Part shown: positions 1 through 6,789 of the stretch, one piece after another
Layout of the letters: each line of letters opens with the position of its first letter
Numbering within the stretch: the first letter of the stretch is position 1
NCBI GenBank assembly: GCA_964463245.1
Contig: CAYXBU010000063.1
Coordinates: 1-9,121, forward strand
Direction: 5' to 3'
From: CAMEON01 sp964463245
GTDB taxonomy: Bacteria; Bacillota; Clostridia; Oscillospirales; CAG-272
Length of the DNA stretch: 9,121 nucleotides
Notes under the pieces: model-generated
Told to the model about the DNA's origin: nothing
What the model saw: only the letters and a program-made list of their open reading frames with translations
Databases searched by the model: none
Translations under genes and position numbers: made by a program

Positions 1-34
1 GGCGACCCTATCAAGAAACGAGAAAGGAACGAAT

Positions 35-904
35 ATGCTCACCAACACCCCCACCTTCGGCCCCGGCGGCAACGGCGACTGGTTCTACCGCACAGGCCAT
101 AAATCCACCACCCAAGCCCCCGCGTGGATCCGCGAGATCGGCCTGGATGCCTACGAGTACGAGGCCGGGAAGGGCATCGCCGCCGGTGAGACCTCCCTGC
201 GTGCCGTCGGCGAGGCGGCGCGGGCGTGCGGTGTCCAGATGTCCCTCCACGCCCCCTACTTCATATCCCTCTCCGGCACGGTGGAGGAGAAACGCCTGGC
301 CGCCATCGGCTATATTCAGAAATCTCTCTGGGCGGCCGAGCTGCTGGGTGCCGATACCATCGTCATCCACAGCGGCAGTGCGGCTAAGATCAGCCGCGAG
401 GAGGCCATGCGGCTCTCCTGCGATACCCTCGCAAGGGTCATCGAGGCGGTGGGAGACACCCCCATTCGGCTGGGGATCGAGACCATGGGCAAGGTCAACC
501 AGCTCGGCACCCTGGAAGAGGTCATCGAACAGTGTCGGGTAGACCCGCACTACCACCCGGTGGTGGATTTCGGGCACATGAACGCCCGCGCGCAGGGTGG
601 GCAGTTCCCCGACTGCGACAGCTACCGTCGAGTCTTTGACCTCATCGGGGAGCGGCTGGGGGACAAGTATGCTCGCCACCTCCACTGCCATTTCTCCCGC
701 ATCGAGTACACCGCCGGCGGCGAGAAGAAGCACCTGACCTTCGCCGATCGGGAATACGGTCCCGCTTTTGAGCCGCTCATGGAGGCCATCCTGCGCGAGG
801 GGGTCTGCCCGCGCATCATATGCGAGTCGGACGGGACGATGGCGGAGGATGCGCTGACCATGAAGACCTATTGGGAAGGCCTACAGCCGTCGCCGACCGC
901 TTGA
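35..904 (+). CDS. Endonuclease IV-like TIM-barrel protein
   Basis: A 289-residue protein of the AP-endonuclease 2 / xylose isomerase-like TIM-barrel superfamily, closest in layout and length to deoxyribonuclease IV (Nfo, about 280 residues). That enzyme cuts DNA 5' of abasic sites in base excision repair, using a cluster of three metal ions. Metal-ligand positions seen in order are H72 (LHAPY), H112 (IHSG), E149 (GIET), D178 and H181 (VDFGH), H217 or H219 (HLHCHF), H233 (KKHLTF) and E264 (ICESDG). The Asp that precedes the late His by two residues in E. coli Nfo (Asp229, with His231) appears to be K231 here. Hydrolysis of abasic DNA is therefore likely but not certain, and a sugar-phosphate or other metal-dependent role remains possible. 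The start is supported by GAAAGGA at 22-28, six bases upstream. The promoter must lie outside the window. The next gene follows after 79 bases. Confidence 0.82.
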   Translation: MLTNTPTFGPGGNGDWFYRTGHKSTTQAPAWIREIGLDAYEYEAGKGIAAGETSLRAVGEAARACGVQMSLHAPYFISLSGTVEEKRLAAIGYIQKSLWAAELLGADTIVIHSGSAAKISREEAMRLSCDTLARVIEAVGDTPIRLGIETMGKVNQLGTLEEVIEQCRVDPHYHPVVDFGHMNARAQGGQFPDCDSYRRVFDLIGERLGDKYARHLHCHFSRIEYTAGGEKKHLTFADREYGPAFEPLMEAILREGVCPRIICESDGTMAEDALTMKTYWEGLQPSPTA

Positions 905-983
905 GCGGGGCGACACCGAGCCATGACCCTGTGTCCGTACAGGATGTTTCCAAAATGCAAAATACAAGAAAGAAGGAATCCAT

Positions 984-2063
984 ATGTCACACGTTAAGAA
1001 TCTGCAAGCCCGCATGAAGGCCGGTGAGGTCGAGGCGATCCTGGTCTCCTCCGAGATCAACCAGCGGTACCTGACCGCGCTCAACTACACCGACGGGTAT
1101 GTTCTGGTACTGCCGGAGGTGGCCTACCTCTTGGCGGACTTCCGCTACATCGAGGTGGCGAGGGAGACCGCCCCCGCCGACTTTGAGGTGGTCATGCCGG
1201 AGGGCTCCATGCTCGCCTGCGTGGCGGAGCTGCTGGCTAAGCACGGGATCCGCCATCTGGCCTACGAGGAGGAGTCGGTCTCCTGTGCCCAGCGCATCCG
1301 CTTCGCCGACACCTTCCCCGGGGTGGAGCTGATGACCGGCGGGTCGCGGCTGTTCAGCTCCCTGCGTATCATCAAGGATGCCGAGGAGATCGAGTTCATG
1401 ACCCGCGCCCAGAAGCTGACCGATGATGCCTTTGCCCATATCCTCAATTTCATCACCCCCGAGCGCACCGAGCTGGAGGTCGCGCTGGAGCTGGAGTTCT
1501 ATATGCGCGCCCACGGCTCAGAAGGCACGGCGTTTGAGACCATCGCGGTCTCGGGCGCGAACTCCTCCAAGCCGCATGGGGTTCCGGGCGACAACAAGCT
1601 GACCCCCAACGCCTTCTTTACCATGGATTTCGGTGCCCGCTGCAACGGCTACTGCGCCGACATGACCCGCACAGTGGTGCTGGGCAAGGCCGACGACGAG
1701 ATGAAGCGGCTGTACAATACCGTCCTGCTGGCACAGACCTCCGCCATCGAGGCGCTGCAGGTCGGCATGGCCTGCTGTGATGCCGACAAGGTCGCCCGCG
1801 ACATCATCGACAACGCCGGCTACAAAGGCTGCTTCGGGCACAGCCTGGGGCACGGCGTGGGGCTGTTCATCCATGAGAATCCCCGCTTCGCCGCCTCCTC
1901 TCCTCGCGAGATCACCCTGCAGCCCGGTCATGTCGTGACGGTCGAGCCGGGTATCTATATCGCCGGGAAGTACGGCTGCCGCATCGAGGACATGATCACC
2001 GTCCTCCCCGACGGCACCATCCACGACTTTACCCAGAGCCCCAAGCAGCTGATCGAGCTGTAA
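984..2063 (+). CDS. M24 family Xaa-Pro aminopeptidase/dipeptidase
   Basis: A 359-residue cytosolic metallopeptidase that should remove N-terminal residues preceding proline, or split Xaa-Pro dipeptides. Residues 1 to about 130 form the creatinase-type N-terminal domain (YLTALNYTDGYVLV near 29-42). Residues from about 135 form the pita-bread catalytic domain. All five dinuclear metal ligands are visible: D215 (MDFGAR), D226 (ADMTRT), H290 (GHSLGHGVG), E321 (VEPGIY) and E335 (GCRIEDM). The catalytic-site histidines H198 and H297 are also present. The length matches the short Bacillota form often called PepP/PapP/YqhT. In many Bacillota this gene precedes efp, but here a structured gap and a ComM-type ATPase follow. 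The start is set by AGAAGGA at 971-977, six bases upstream. The 79-base gap before it holds a small hairpin (928-932 with 939-943, tip UCCG) but no clear promoter or terminator. Confidence 0.93.
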   Translation: MSHVKNLQARMKAGEVEAILVSSEINQRYLTALNYTDGYVLVLPEVAYLLADFRYIEVARETAPADFEVVMPEGSMLACVAELLAKHGIRHLAYEEESVSCAQRIRFADTFPGVELMTGGSRLFSSLRIIKDAEEIEFMTRAQKLTDDAFAHILNFITPERTELEVALELEFYMRAHGSEGTAFETIAVSGANSSKPHGVPGDNKLTPNAFFTMDFGARCNGYCADMTRTVVLGKADDEMKRLYNTVLLAQTSAIEALQVGMACCDADKVARDIIDNAGYKGCFGHSLGHGVGLFIHENPRFAASSPREITLQPGHVVTVEPGIYIAGKYGCRIEDMITVLPDGTIHDFTQSPKQLIEL

Positions 2064-2080
2064 GGAGAAACAAGACAATT

Positions 2081-2195
2081 CTGCTCGACTCGGTATAGAA
2101 GTCCCTCCAAAAGCCTAACGGCTGACGGATCAGCCGGGGAACCGGGGGAAACCTCGGCGTTTGAGATGGGCTTCCCCCCGGGGCAGGGCGAGCAG
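2081..2195 (+). other. Structured intergenic element, possible ncRNA or palindromic repeat
   Basis: The 195-base gap 2064-2258 has no supportable gene, but most of it can fold. CTGCTCG at 2081-2087 is the exact complement of CGAGCAG at 2189-2195 and closes the element. Inside, 2088-2090 can pair with 2100-2102, and CCCT 2103-2106 with AGGG 2185-2188. A 7-bp hairpin spans 2119-2136 (CGGCTGA, loop CGGA, TCAGCCG). A 9-bp stem with one bulged C joins 2142-2150 to 2172-2181. An alternative hairpin, AGCC 2112-2115 with GGCT 2120-2123, would compete with the 7-bp one. I do not recognise a known riboswitch core. It could be a regulatory leader for the ATPase gene 64 bases downstream, a small RNA or a dispersed palindromic repeat; strand is therefore a guess. 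The folding was done by hand with no energy or covariation test. Confidence 0.42.
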
Positions 2196-2258
2196 GCAAG
2201 CCATCCGTTTTCAGCGACCTCCCTATGATCCTTTCATATACTTCCACAGGAGGCAACT

Positions 2259-3812
2259 ATGCTATCAAAGATCTTCAGCGCCGGCCTGTACGGCATTGAC
2301 GGCTTTATCGTGACGGTCGAGGTGGACGGTCAGCCCCGCCTACCGGAATTTGAACTGGTCGGTCTGCCGGATGCCGCCGTCAAGGAGGCCAAGAACCGCG
2401 TCCGCACCGCCTGTGAGAACAGCGGCTACCGCTTTCCCGAGGCGGCTCTGCTGGTCAACTTAGCCCCCGCCGACCGCCGCAAGGAGGGCTCCGGCTTTGA
2501 TGCCGCCATCCTGGTGGGCATTCTGTCGGTGGCGGGGATCATCCGTCGGGACTGCGACCTGTCCGGGCGGTGCTTTGTGGGGGAGCTGTCGCTCTCGGGC
2601 GAGTTCCGCTTCGTGCGGGGTATCCTGCCCATGTGCGTGGCGGCGCGGGATGCCGGCATGACGGAATTTTACGCCCCCGCCGAGAACGCCGCCGAGGCCG
2701 CCGCCGTGGACGGCATCACGGTCTACGGTGTGCAGAATATGCACCAGCTGGTGGAGCACCTCTGCGGCCGCAAGCCGCTCTCCCCCGTCTCCAAGCCGGA
2801 CTTAGCCTTGAACGGCTCAGACGTATACGATCTGGATTTCTCGGACGTACGGGGTCAGCGCATGGCCAAGCGCGCGCTGGAGATCGCGGCGGCGGGCGGG
2901 CATAACGTCCTGCTCATCGGCCCTCCCGGAACCGGAAAATCCATGCTGGCCAAGCGTTTGCCTACTATCCTGCCGCCCTTGACCTTCGCCGAGGCCATCG
3001 AGACCACCAAGATCCACTCGGTGGCGGGGGTACTGCCCGAGGGGGTGTCCCTTCTGCGGCGCAGACCCTTTCGGTCGCCCCACCACACCATGTCGGCGGT
3101 CTCGCTCATCGGCGGCGGGGTCAACCCGACCCCCGGCGAGGTCTCCCTGGCACACAACGGCGTTCTGTTCTTAGACGAGCTTCCGGAGTTCCCCAAGCAG
3201 GTCACGGATGCCCTCCGCCAGCCGCTGGAGGATCGCCGCGTGACCATCACCCGCGCCAACGGCCGCGTGACCTTCCCCTGCACCTTCATGCTGGTCGCCG
3301 CCATGAATCCCTGTCGGTGCGGCTACTTCGGCGACCCGCGCCGTCGGTGCACCTGCCGTCCGTCGGATGTGCAAAAGTATATATCCCGCATCAGCGGCCC
3401 CATGCTGGATCGCATCGACATCCAGATCGAGCTGCCCTCGCTGGCCTACGAGGAGCTGGCCGCCCGCGAGCCTGACACCAAGGAGACCTCGGCGGACGTG
3501 CGGGCGCGCGTTTCGGCCGCCCGCGCCTTTGCCGCCGCCCGCATGAGCGGGGAGGACGGCGCGCGTATCTTTTGCAATGCCCAGCTGGATGCCGCCGCCA
3601 TCCGCAAGTATTGCGTGGCGTCCCCCGCCGCCATGGAGCTGCTTCGTAGTGCCTACACCGCACTGGGGCTGTCGGCGCGCGGCTATGACCGTATCATGCG
3701 GGTCGCCCGCACCATCGCTGACCTGGACGCCTCCGAGCAGATCGAGGATCGGCATATTGCCGAGGCCATTCAGCTGAGGAGTCTGGACAAGAAGTATTGG
3801 GGGGAGAGTTGA
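2259..3812 (+). CDS. comM: YifB/ComM family AAA+ ATPase (Mg-chelatase-like)
   Basis: A 517-residue protein with the full three-part layout and normal length of the family. The N-terminal Lon-S5-like domain is at about 20-165 (LVGLPDAAVKEAKNRVRTA near 33-51). The Mg-chelatase-type AAA+ core has Walker A GPPGTGKS (221-228), Walker B VLFLDEL (302-308, D306/E307), sensor-1 N350 and the likely arginine finger R385 (MLDRIDI). The C-terminal lid is at about 430-510 with LSARGYDRIMRVARTIADLD. C352, C354, C364 and C366 form the family's CxC...CxC cluster, probably a metal site. In gram-negative bacteria ComM is a hexameric helicase that drives branch migration during natural transformation. In Bacillota the role is less clear. 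It usually sits near dprA or topA, but neither is here. AGGAGG at 2248-2253 sets the start. A 6-bp inverted repeat (TTGAGG 3809-3814, CCTCAA 3825-3830) spans the stop codon but has no U-tract. Confidence 0.95.
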   Translation: MLSKIFSAGLYGIDGFIVTVEVDGQPRLPEFELVGLPDAAVKEAKNRVRTACENSGYRFPEAALLVNLAPADRRKEGSGFDAAILVGILSVAGIIRRDCDLSGRCFVGELSLSGEFRFVRGILPMCVAARDAGMTEFYAPAENAAEAAAVDGITVYGVQNMHQLVEHLCGRKPLSPVSKPDLALNGSDVYDLDFSDVRGQRMAKRALEIAAAGGHNVLLIGPPGTGKSMLAKRLPTILPPLTFAEAIETTKIHSVAGVLPEGVSLLRRRPFRSPHHTMSAVSLIGGGVNPTPGEVSLAHNGVLFLDELPEFPKQVTDALRQPLEDRRVTITRANGRVTFPCTFMLVAAMNPCRCGYFGDPRRRCTCRPSDVQKYISRISGPMLDRIDIQIELPSLAYEELAAREPDTKETSADVRARVSAARAFAAARMSGEDGARIFCNAQLDAAAIRKYCVASPAAMELLRSAYTALGLSARGYDRIMRVARTIADLDASEQIEDRHIAEAIQLRSLDKKYWGES

Positions 3813-3877
3813 GGTACCCTGCTGCCTCAAAGAGCTTGTCTGAAATGTAAATAATATGTAAATTCTGAATCTCCTCC

Positions 3878-3906
3878 TTTACAAAAAAACAGGACTATGG
3901 TATAAT
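3878..3906 (+). promoter_or_regulatory. Sigma-A promoter of rpsO
   Basis: The -35 box is TTTACA (3878-3883, one mismatch to TTGACA), then a 17-base spacer and a perfect TATAAT (3901-3906). TGG directly before the -10 box makes it an extended -10 promoter. It lies in an AT-rich island (about 3840-3906) that stands out from the GC-rich genes on both sides. Transcription should begin near G3913, giving a leader of about 103 bases before the rpsO start codon. This is the only near-consensus promoter I see in the window. Confidence 0.88.
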
Positions 3907-3912
3907 AGACCC

Positions 3913-4015
3913 GCTGACATTCGCACGGTCTCCGGGCAAACCTGCCATGCGCGGGATTTCACCGGCCGGTCGCTGTGCCAATGCCGAATTTATAAAAAGG
4001 AAAGGTGAAATTCCC
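3913..4015 (+). promoter_or_regulatory. rpsO 5' leader, putative S15 autoregulatory RNA
   Basis: The leader contains two strong pairings. First, 3918-3928 pairs with 3973-3983: CATT/AATG, one C-C mismatch, then GCACGG/CTGTGC. The inner end is G3927-U3974 followed by G3928-C3973, the same 5'-GG/CU-3' step (G-U then G-C) that S15 reads in helix 22 of 16S rRNA. Second, 3953-3963 (GGGATTTCACC) pairs with 4004-4015 (GGTGAAATTCCC), giving 11 bp with one bulged T. This covers the SD segment AAAGGTG (4001-4007) and ends at the base before AUG. Because 3953-3963 lies inside the first helix, the two together form a pseudoknot. A small hairpin (GGCA 3935-3938, TGCC 3943-3946) sits in the same junction. 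S15 represses its own mRNA through differently folded leaders in several phyla, so this reading is plausible. The fold was made by hand. Confidence 0.62.
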
Positions 4016-4279
4016 ATGACCGCAGCAGAAAAGCAAGCTATCATCCAGCAGTATGCCATCCACGAGGGTGACACCGGCTCTCCCGAGGTTCAGATCGCGA
4101 TCCTGACCTACCGCATCAACTCCCTGACCGAGCACCTGAGATCCAACATGAAGGATCACCACAGCCGTCGGGGTCTTCTGAAGATGGTCGGTCATCGCCG
4201 TAACCTCCTGGGCTACCTCCAGAAGGTGGACATCGAGCGTTACCGTGCCATCATCGCAAAGCTGAATCTGAGAAAGTAA
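4016..4279 (+). CDS. rpsO: 30S ribosomal protein S15
   Basis: An 87-residue primary 16S rRNA-binding protein that joins the three-way junction of helices 20-22 early in 30S platform assembly. The sequence covers the whole family, with the hallmark segments HEGDTGSPEVQIAIL (16-30), the HHSRRGLLKMVGHRRNLLGYL core (48-68) and the YRAIIAKLNLRK tail. These include the conserved G18-D19-T20-G21, H48-H49-S50-R51-R52 and R61-R62 residues that contact rRNA. The frame stays open upstream to an ATG at 3947, but S15 similarity begins at 4016. Only 4016 has an SD (AAAGGTG, 4001-4007), so the longer form is unlikely. It has its own promoter at 3878-3906 and a leader that can mask its SD. A terminator and a long hairpin separate it from pnp. 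Confidence 0.97.
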   Translation: MTAAEKQAIIQQYAIHEGDTGSPEVQIAILTYRINSLTEHLRSNMKDHHSRRGLLKMVGHRRNLLGYLQKVDIERYRAIIAKLNLRK

Positions 4280-4280
4280 T

Positions 4281-4324
4281 TCCGAGGAGTTATCAACACT
4301 CCCGGAGACGGTCGGATCGTCCGT
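4281..4324 (+). other. Two hairpins after the rpsO stop codon
   Basis: One base after the stop codon, 4281-4290 pairs with 4298-4306, giving 9 bp with one bulged A and a 7-base loop. Next, 4308-4314 pairs with 4318-4324: ACGG/CCGT, a U-U mismatch, then CG/CG around a GAT loop. Neither is followed by a U-tract, so they are not terminators by themselves. They may shield the 3' end of the rpsO message from exonucleases. The rest of the gap up to 4366 shows nothing I can name. Confidence 0.4.
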
Positions 4325-4366
4325 ATGTGCGGAGGTCTGCCGTGTATCAGATCAAAAGATGAAGAA

Positions 4367-4413
4367 AAGGGAGTGCGGAGCGGTTCCTGCCGCCCCCGCT
4401 CCCTTGCTTTTTT
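4367..4413 (+). terminator. Intrinsic terminator or attenuator between rpsO and pnp
   Basis: AAGGGAGTG at 4367-4375 pairs with CGCTCCCTT at 4397-4405 (one G-U), and the stem continues inward through GG with one mismatch. A nested GCGG/CCGC hairpin forms the top. TTTTTT follows at 4408-4413. This should end most rpsO transcripts. No convincing promoter is seen between here and pnp, so pnp is probably served by read-through, making this an attenuator that sets the rpsO to pnp ratio. Confidence 0.8.
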
Positions 4414-4478
4414 CGCCCCCCTGACTTCCCGGATCGACCCGCGATACCCCAGACCCCCTCGGACATGACCCGCCGCCC

Positions 4479-4559
4479 GTTCCGCGCCGGATTAGTCCTT
4501 ACCTATGCGCCGGATGCCCCGCGTCCGACCCGTCGGTAAGTGCTAAACCTCCGCGGGAC
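4479..4559 (+). promoter_or_regulatory. Long leader hairpin of pnp, candidate RNase III site
   Basis: Bases 4479-4514 pair with 4524-4559 in one unbroken register (paired positions sum to 9038). Of 36 positions, 26 are Watson-Crick, 3 are G-U and 7 are mismatches, with no bulges and a 9-base loop at 4515-4523. The best blocks are 4482-4486/4552-4556, 4492-4495/4543-4546, 4498-4503/4535-4540 and 4511-4514/4524-4527. No U-tract follows, so it is not a terminator. It ends 29 bases before the SD of pnp. In E. coli, RNase III cuts a pnp leader stem and PNPase then degrades its own leader; a similar autoregulatory role is inferred here. Two direct copies of GCGCCGGAT (4484-4492, 4507-4515) lie in the left arm. 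Confidence 0.65.
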
Positions 4560-4602
4560 ATACAAGAGACCGAAACATATAATAAAACGGAGGAAAAAAG
4601 AG

Positions 4603-6744
4603 ATGTACACCATTACCAGCTCCGAGATGGAGTTCAAGAGCTACCGCACGTATACCTACACCCTGGCCGGTCGCCCGCTGGTCATCGAGACCGGCAAGAT
4701 GGCAGGTCTGGCCAACGGCTCCTGCCTCTGCCGCTACGGCGAGACCGCTGTCCTCTGCTGCGCGACGGCTTCCGAGAAGCCCCGCGACGGCATCGACTTC
4801 CTGCCCCTGTCGGTGGATTTCGACGAGCGTATGTACGCCGCCGGCAAGATCCCCGGCGGATATTTGAAGCGCGAGGGCAAGCCCTCCGAGAAGGCCGTCC
4901 TGACCAGCCGTGTCATCGACCGCCCCATCCGTCCCCTGTTCCCCAAGGATCTGCGTAACGACATCGCCCTGTCCCTCATCGTCATGTCGGTGGATCTGGA
5001 CTGCTCCCCCGAGATCACGGCCATGATCGGCGCATCGGTCGCCCTGTCCATCTCGGATATTCCGTGGAACGGCCCCATCGCCGGTGTGTTCATGGGCCTG
5101 GTGGACGGCGAGCTGGTGGTCAACCCCACCGAGGCTCAGCGCAAGGTCTCTGACCTCGAGCTGACCGTCGCCGGCTCCATGGAGAAAGTGGTCATGATCG
5201 AGGCAGGTGCCCGCGAGGTGGACGACGACACCATGTTCCAGGCCATCATGGCGGCACACGAGGAGATCAAGGGTCTCCTGGGCTTCATCAACGGCATCGT
5301 CGCCGAGATCGGCAAGCCCAAGTTCTCCTACCCCTCCGGTGATCTGGATCACGATATGTTCGACAAGATCTTCGCCTTCTGCGAGCAGGATGTCATGGCG
5401 GCTCTGGACACCGACGACAAGAATGTTCGGGATGCCCGCATGGTTCCGGTCAAGGACGCCATCCTGGAGAAGTTCGGCGAGGAGTATCCCGATCTGCCCG
5501 GTCAGATGGAGGAGCTGATCTACAAGATCCAGAAGAAGATCGTCCGCCGCTGGCTGCTGGTGGACAAAAAGCGCGTGGACGGCCGCGCCATGAACCAGAT
5601 CCGCCCCTTAGCCGCCGAGGTGGGTGTCCTGCCCCGCGTGCACGGCTCGGGTCTCTTCACCCGCGGTCAGACCCAGGTGCTGACGGCGGCCACGCTGGGC
5701 ACCCTGTCCGAGGCGCAGATGCTGGACGGCATCGACAACGATACCTCCAAGCGGTATATGCACCACTACAATATGCCCGGCTTCTCCACCGGTGAGGCCA
5801 AGGCTGCCCGTTCGCCCGGACGCCGCGAGATCGGCCACGGCGCACTGGCTGAGCGTTCCCTCATCCCCGTCCTGCCCTCCGAGGAGGAGTTCCCCTATGC
5901 CATCCGTCTGGTCTCGGATGTCGTGTCCTCCAACGGCTCGACCTCCCAGGGTTCGGTCTGCGGCTCGACCCTGGCTCTGATGGATGCCGGTGTGCCGATC
6001 AAGGCTCCCGTGGCGGGTATCTCCTGCGGCCTGATCACGGCTGAGGACGGCTCGTGGGACACCATGATCGACATTCAGGGTCTGGAGGACTTCTACGGCG
6101 ACATGGACTTCAAGGTCGCCGGTACCCACAAGGGCATCACCTCCATCCAGATGGACCTCAAGATCGACGGTCTGACCCCCGAGATCATCAAGCAGGCTCT
6201 GGCACAGACCCACGCAGGTCGTGACTACATCATCGACAATGTTATCCTCAAGGCTATTCCCCAGCCCCGCGAGGATGTCTCCCGCTACGCCCCCAAGATG
6301 ACCACCATGAAGATCGATCCCGACAAGATCCGCGAGGTCATCGGTAAGGGTGGCGCGACCATCCAGAAGATCGTGGCGGACACCGGTGCCAAGATCGACA
6401 TTGAGGACGACGGCACCATCCACATCGCCGCTGTCAACGAGGAACAGGCCAAGGCCGCTCGCGAGGCCATTTCGGTCATCGTCTTCGAGCCGGAGGTCGG
6501 CGAGATCTACGATGCCAAGGTGGTCAAGATCCTGGCCAGCAAGGACAGACCCGACGAGGATGTCGGTTGCTTCGTGGAGTACGCGCCCGGCAAGGAGGGC
6601 ATGGTCCACATCTCCAAGATCGCCAACAGACGGCTCAACAAGGTCACCGATGCCGGCATCGACGTCGGCTCGGCCGTGAAGGTCAAGTACATGGGTCTGG
6701 ATAAGAAGGGTCGCATGGACTTCTCCATCAAGGACGCAAAGTAA
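4603..6744 (+). CDS. pnp: Polyribonucleotide nucleotidyltransferase (PNPase)
   Basis: A 713-residue 3'-to-5' phosphorolytic exoribonuclease, active as a trimeric ring, which uses phosphate to release nucleoside diphosphates and can add tails in reverse. All domains are present. The first RNase PH-like core is at about 12-145, the helical linker at about 240-325 and the second, catalytic core at about 326-555. The KH domain has the GKGG loop at 581-584, and the S1 domain runs from about 632 to 710. The phosphate-binding serine region is SSNGSTSQGSVCGS (442-455). The metal-binding residues D496 and D502 and the adjacent K504 sit in EDFYGDMDFK, matching D486, D492 and K494 of the E. coli enzyme. 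GGAGGA at 4589-4594 fixes this start. The frame is open upstream to a GTG at 4540, but that lies inside the leader hairpin and lacks an SD. Order and leader layout point to co-expression with rpsO. Confidence 0.98.
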   Translation: MYTITSSEMEFKSYRTYTYTLAGRPLVIETGKMAGLANGSCLCRYGETAVLCCATASEKPRDGIDFLPLSVDFDERMYAAGKIPGGYLKREGKPSEKAVLTSRVIDRPIRPLFPKDLRNDIALSLIVMSVDLDCSPEITAMIGASVALSISDIPWNGPIAGVFMGLVDGELVVNPTEAQRKVSDLELTVAGSMEKVVMIEAGAREVDDDTMFQAIMAAHEEIKGLLGFINGIVAEIGKPKFSYPSGDLDHDMFDKIFAFCEQDVMAALDTDDKNVRDARMVPVKDAILEKFGEEYPDLPGQMEELIYKIQKKIVRRWLLVDKKRVDGRAMNQIRPLAAEVGVLPRVHGSGLFTRGQTQVLTAATLGTLSEAQMLDGIDNDTSKRYMHHYNMPGFSTGEAKAARSPGRREIGHGALAERSLIPVLPSEEEFPYAIRLVSDVVSSNGSTSQGSVCGSTLALMDAGVPIKAPVAGISCGLITAEDGSWDTMIDIQGLEDFYGDMDFKVAGTHKGITSIQMDLKIDGLTPEIIKQALAQTHAGRDYIIDNVILKAIPQPREDVSRYAPKMTTMKIDPDKIREVIGKGGATIQKIVADTGAKIDIEDDGTIHIAAVNEEQAKAAREAISVIVFEPEVGEIYDAKVVKILASKDRPDEDVGCFVEYAPGKEGMVHISKIANRRLNKVTDAGIDVGSAVKVKYMGLDKKGRMDFSIKDAK

Positions 6745-6789
6745 GATACGGGACTGATACATCAAAGAAAACGAGGAGGTATTCCTATC

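Noticed and set aside
11..733. A 240-residue open frame on the - strand opposite the endonuclease IV-like gene
   Set aside because: It is a mirror of the + strand gene, with no domain and no SD. The + strand product has the conserved metal-ligand motifs.
2081..2195. Match of the structured gap to a known riboswitch (cobalamin, TPP, ZTP, c-di-GMP, SAM, T-box)
   Set aside because: None of the conserved cores I know for these classes is visible, so no class was assigned.
2237..2242. TATACT before the comM-type gene, as a -10 box
   Set aside because: Transcription would start at about 2249, inside the SD AGGAGG (2248-2253), and the -35 position does not resemble TTGACA.
2029..2256. A 75-residue - strand open frame across the 2064-2258 gap
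   Set aside because: It overlaps the end of the peptidase gene, has no recognisable similarity or good SD, and its region is better described as inverted repeats.
3836..3864. A second promoter (TTGTCT ... TAAATT) upstream of rpsO
   Set aside because: The -10 match is poor, and the promoter at 3878-3906 is much better. It is probably just part of the AT-rich island.
3947..4015. An in-frame upstream ATG that would add 23 residues to S15
   Set aside because: There is no SD before it, S15 similarity starts at 4016, and the extra codons coincide with the predicted leader structure.
4578..4583. A perfect TATAAT just before pnp, as a -10 box
   Set aside because: Transcription would start at about 4590, inside the SD, leaving no usable leader, and there is no matching -35 box.
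4540..4602. An in-frame upstream GTG that would add 21 residues to PNPase
   Set aside because: It lies in the leader hairpin with no SD, and the basic extra residues are not part of the PNPase family. The ATG at 4603 has GGAGGA at good spacing.
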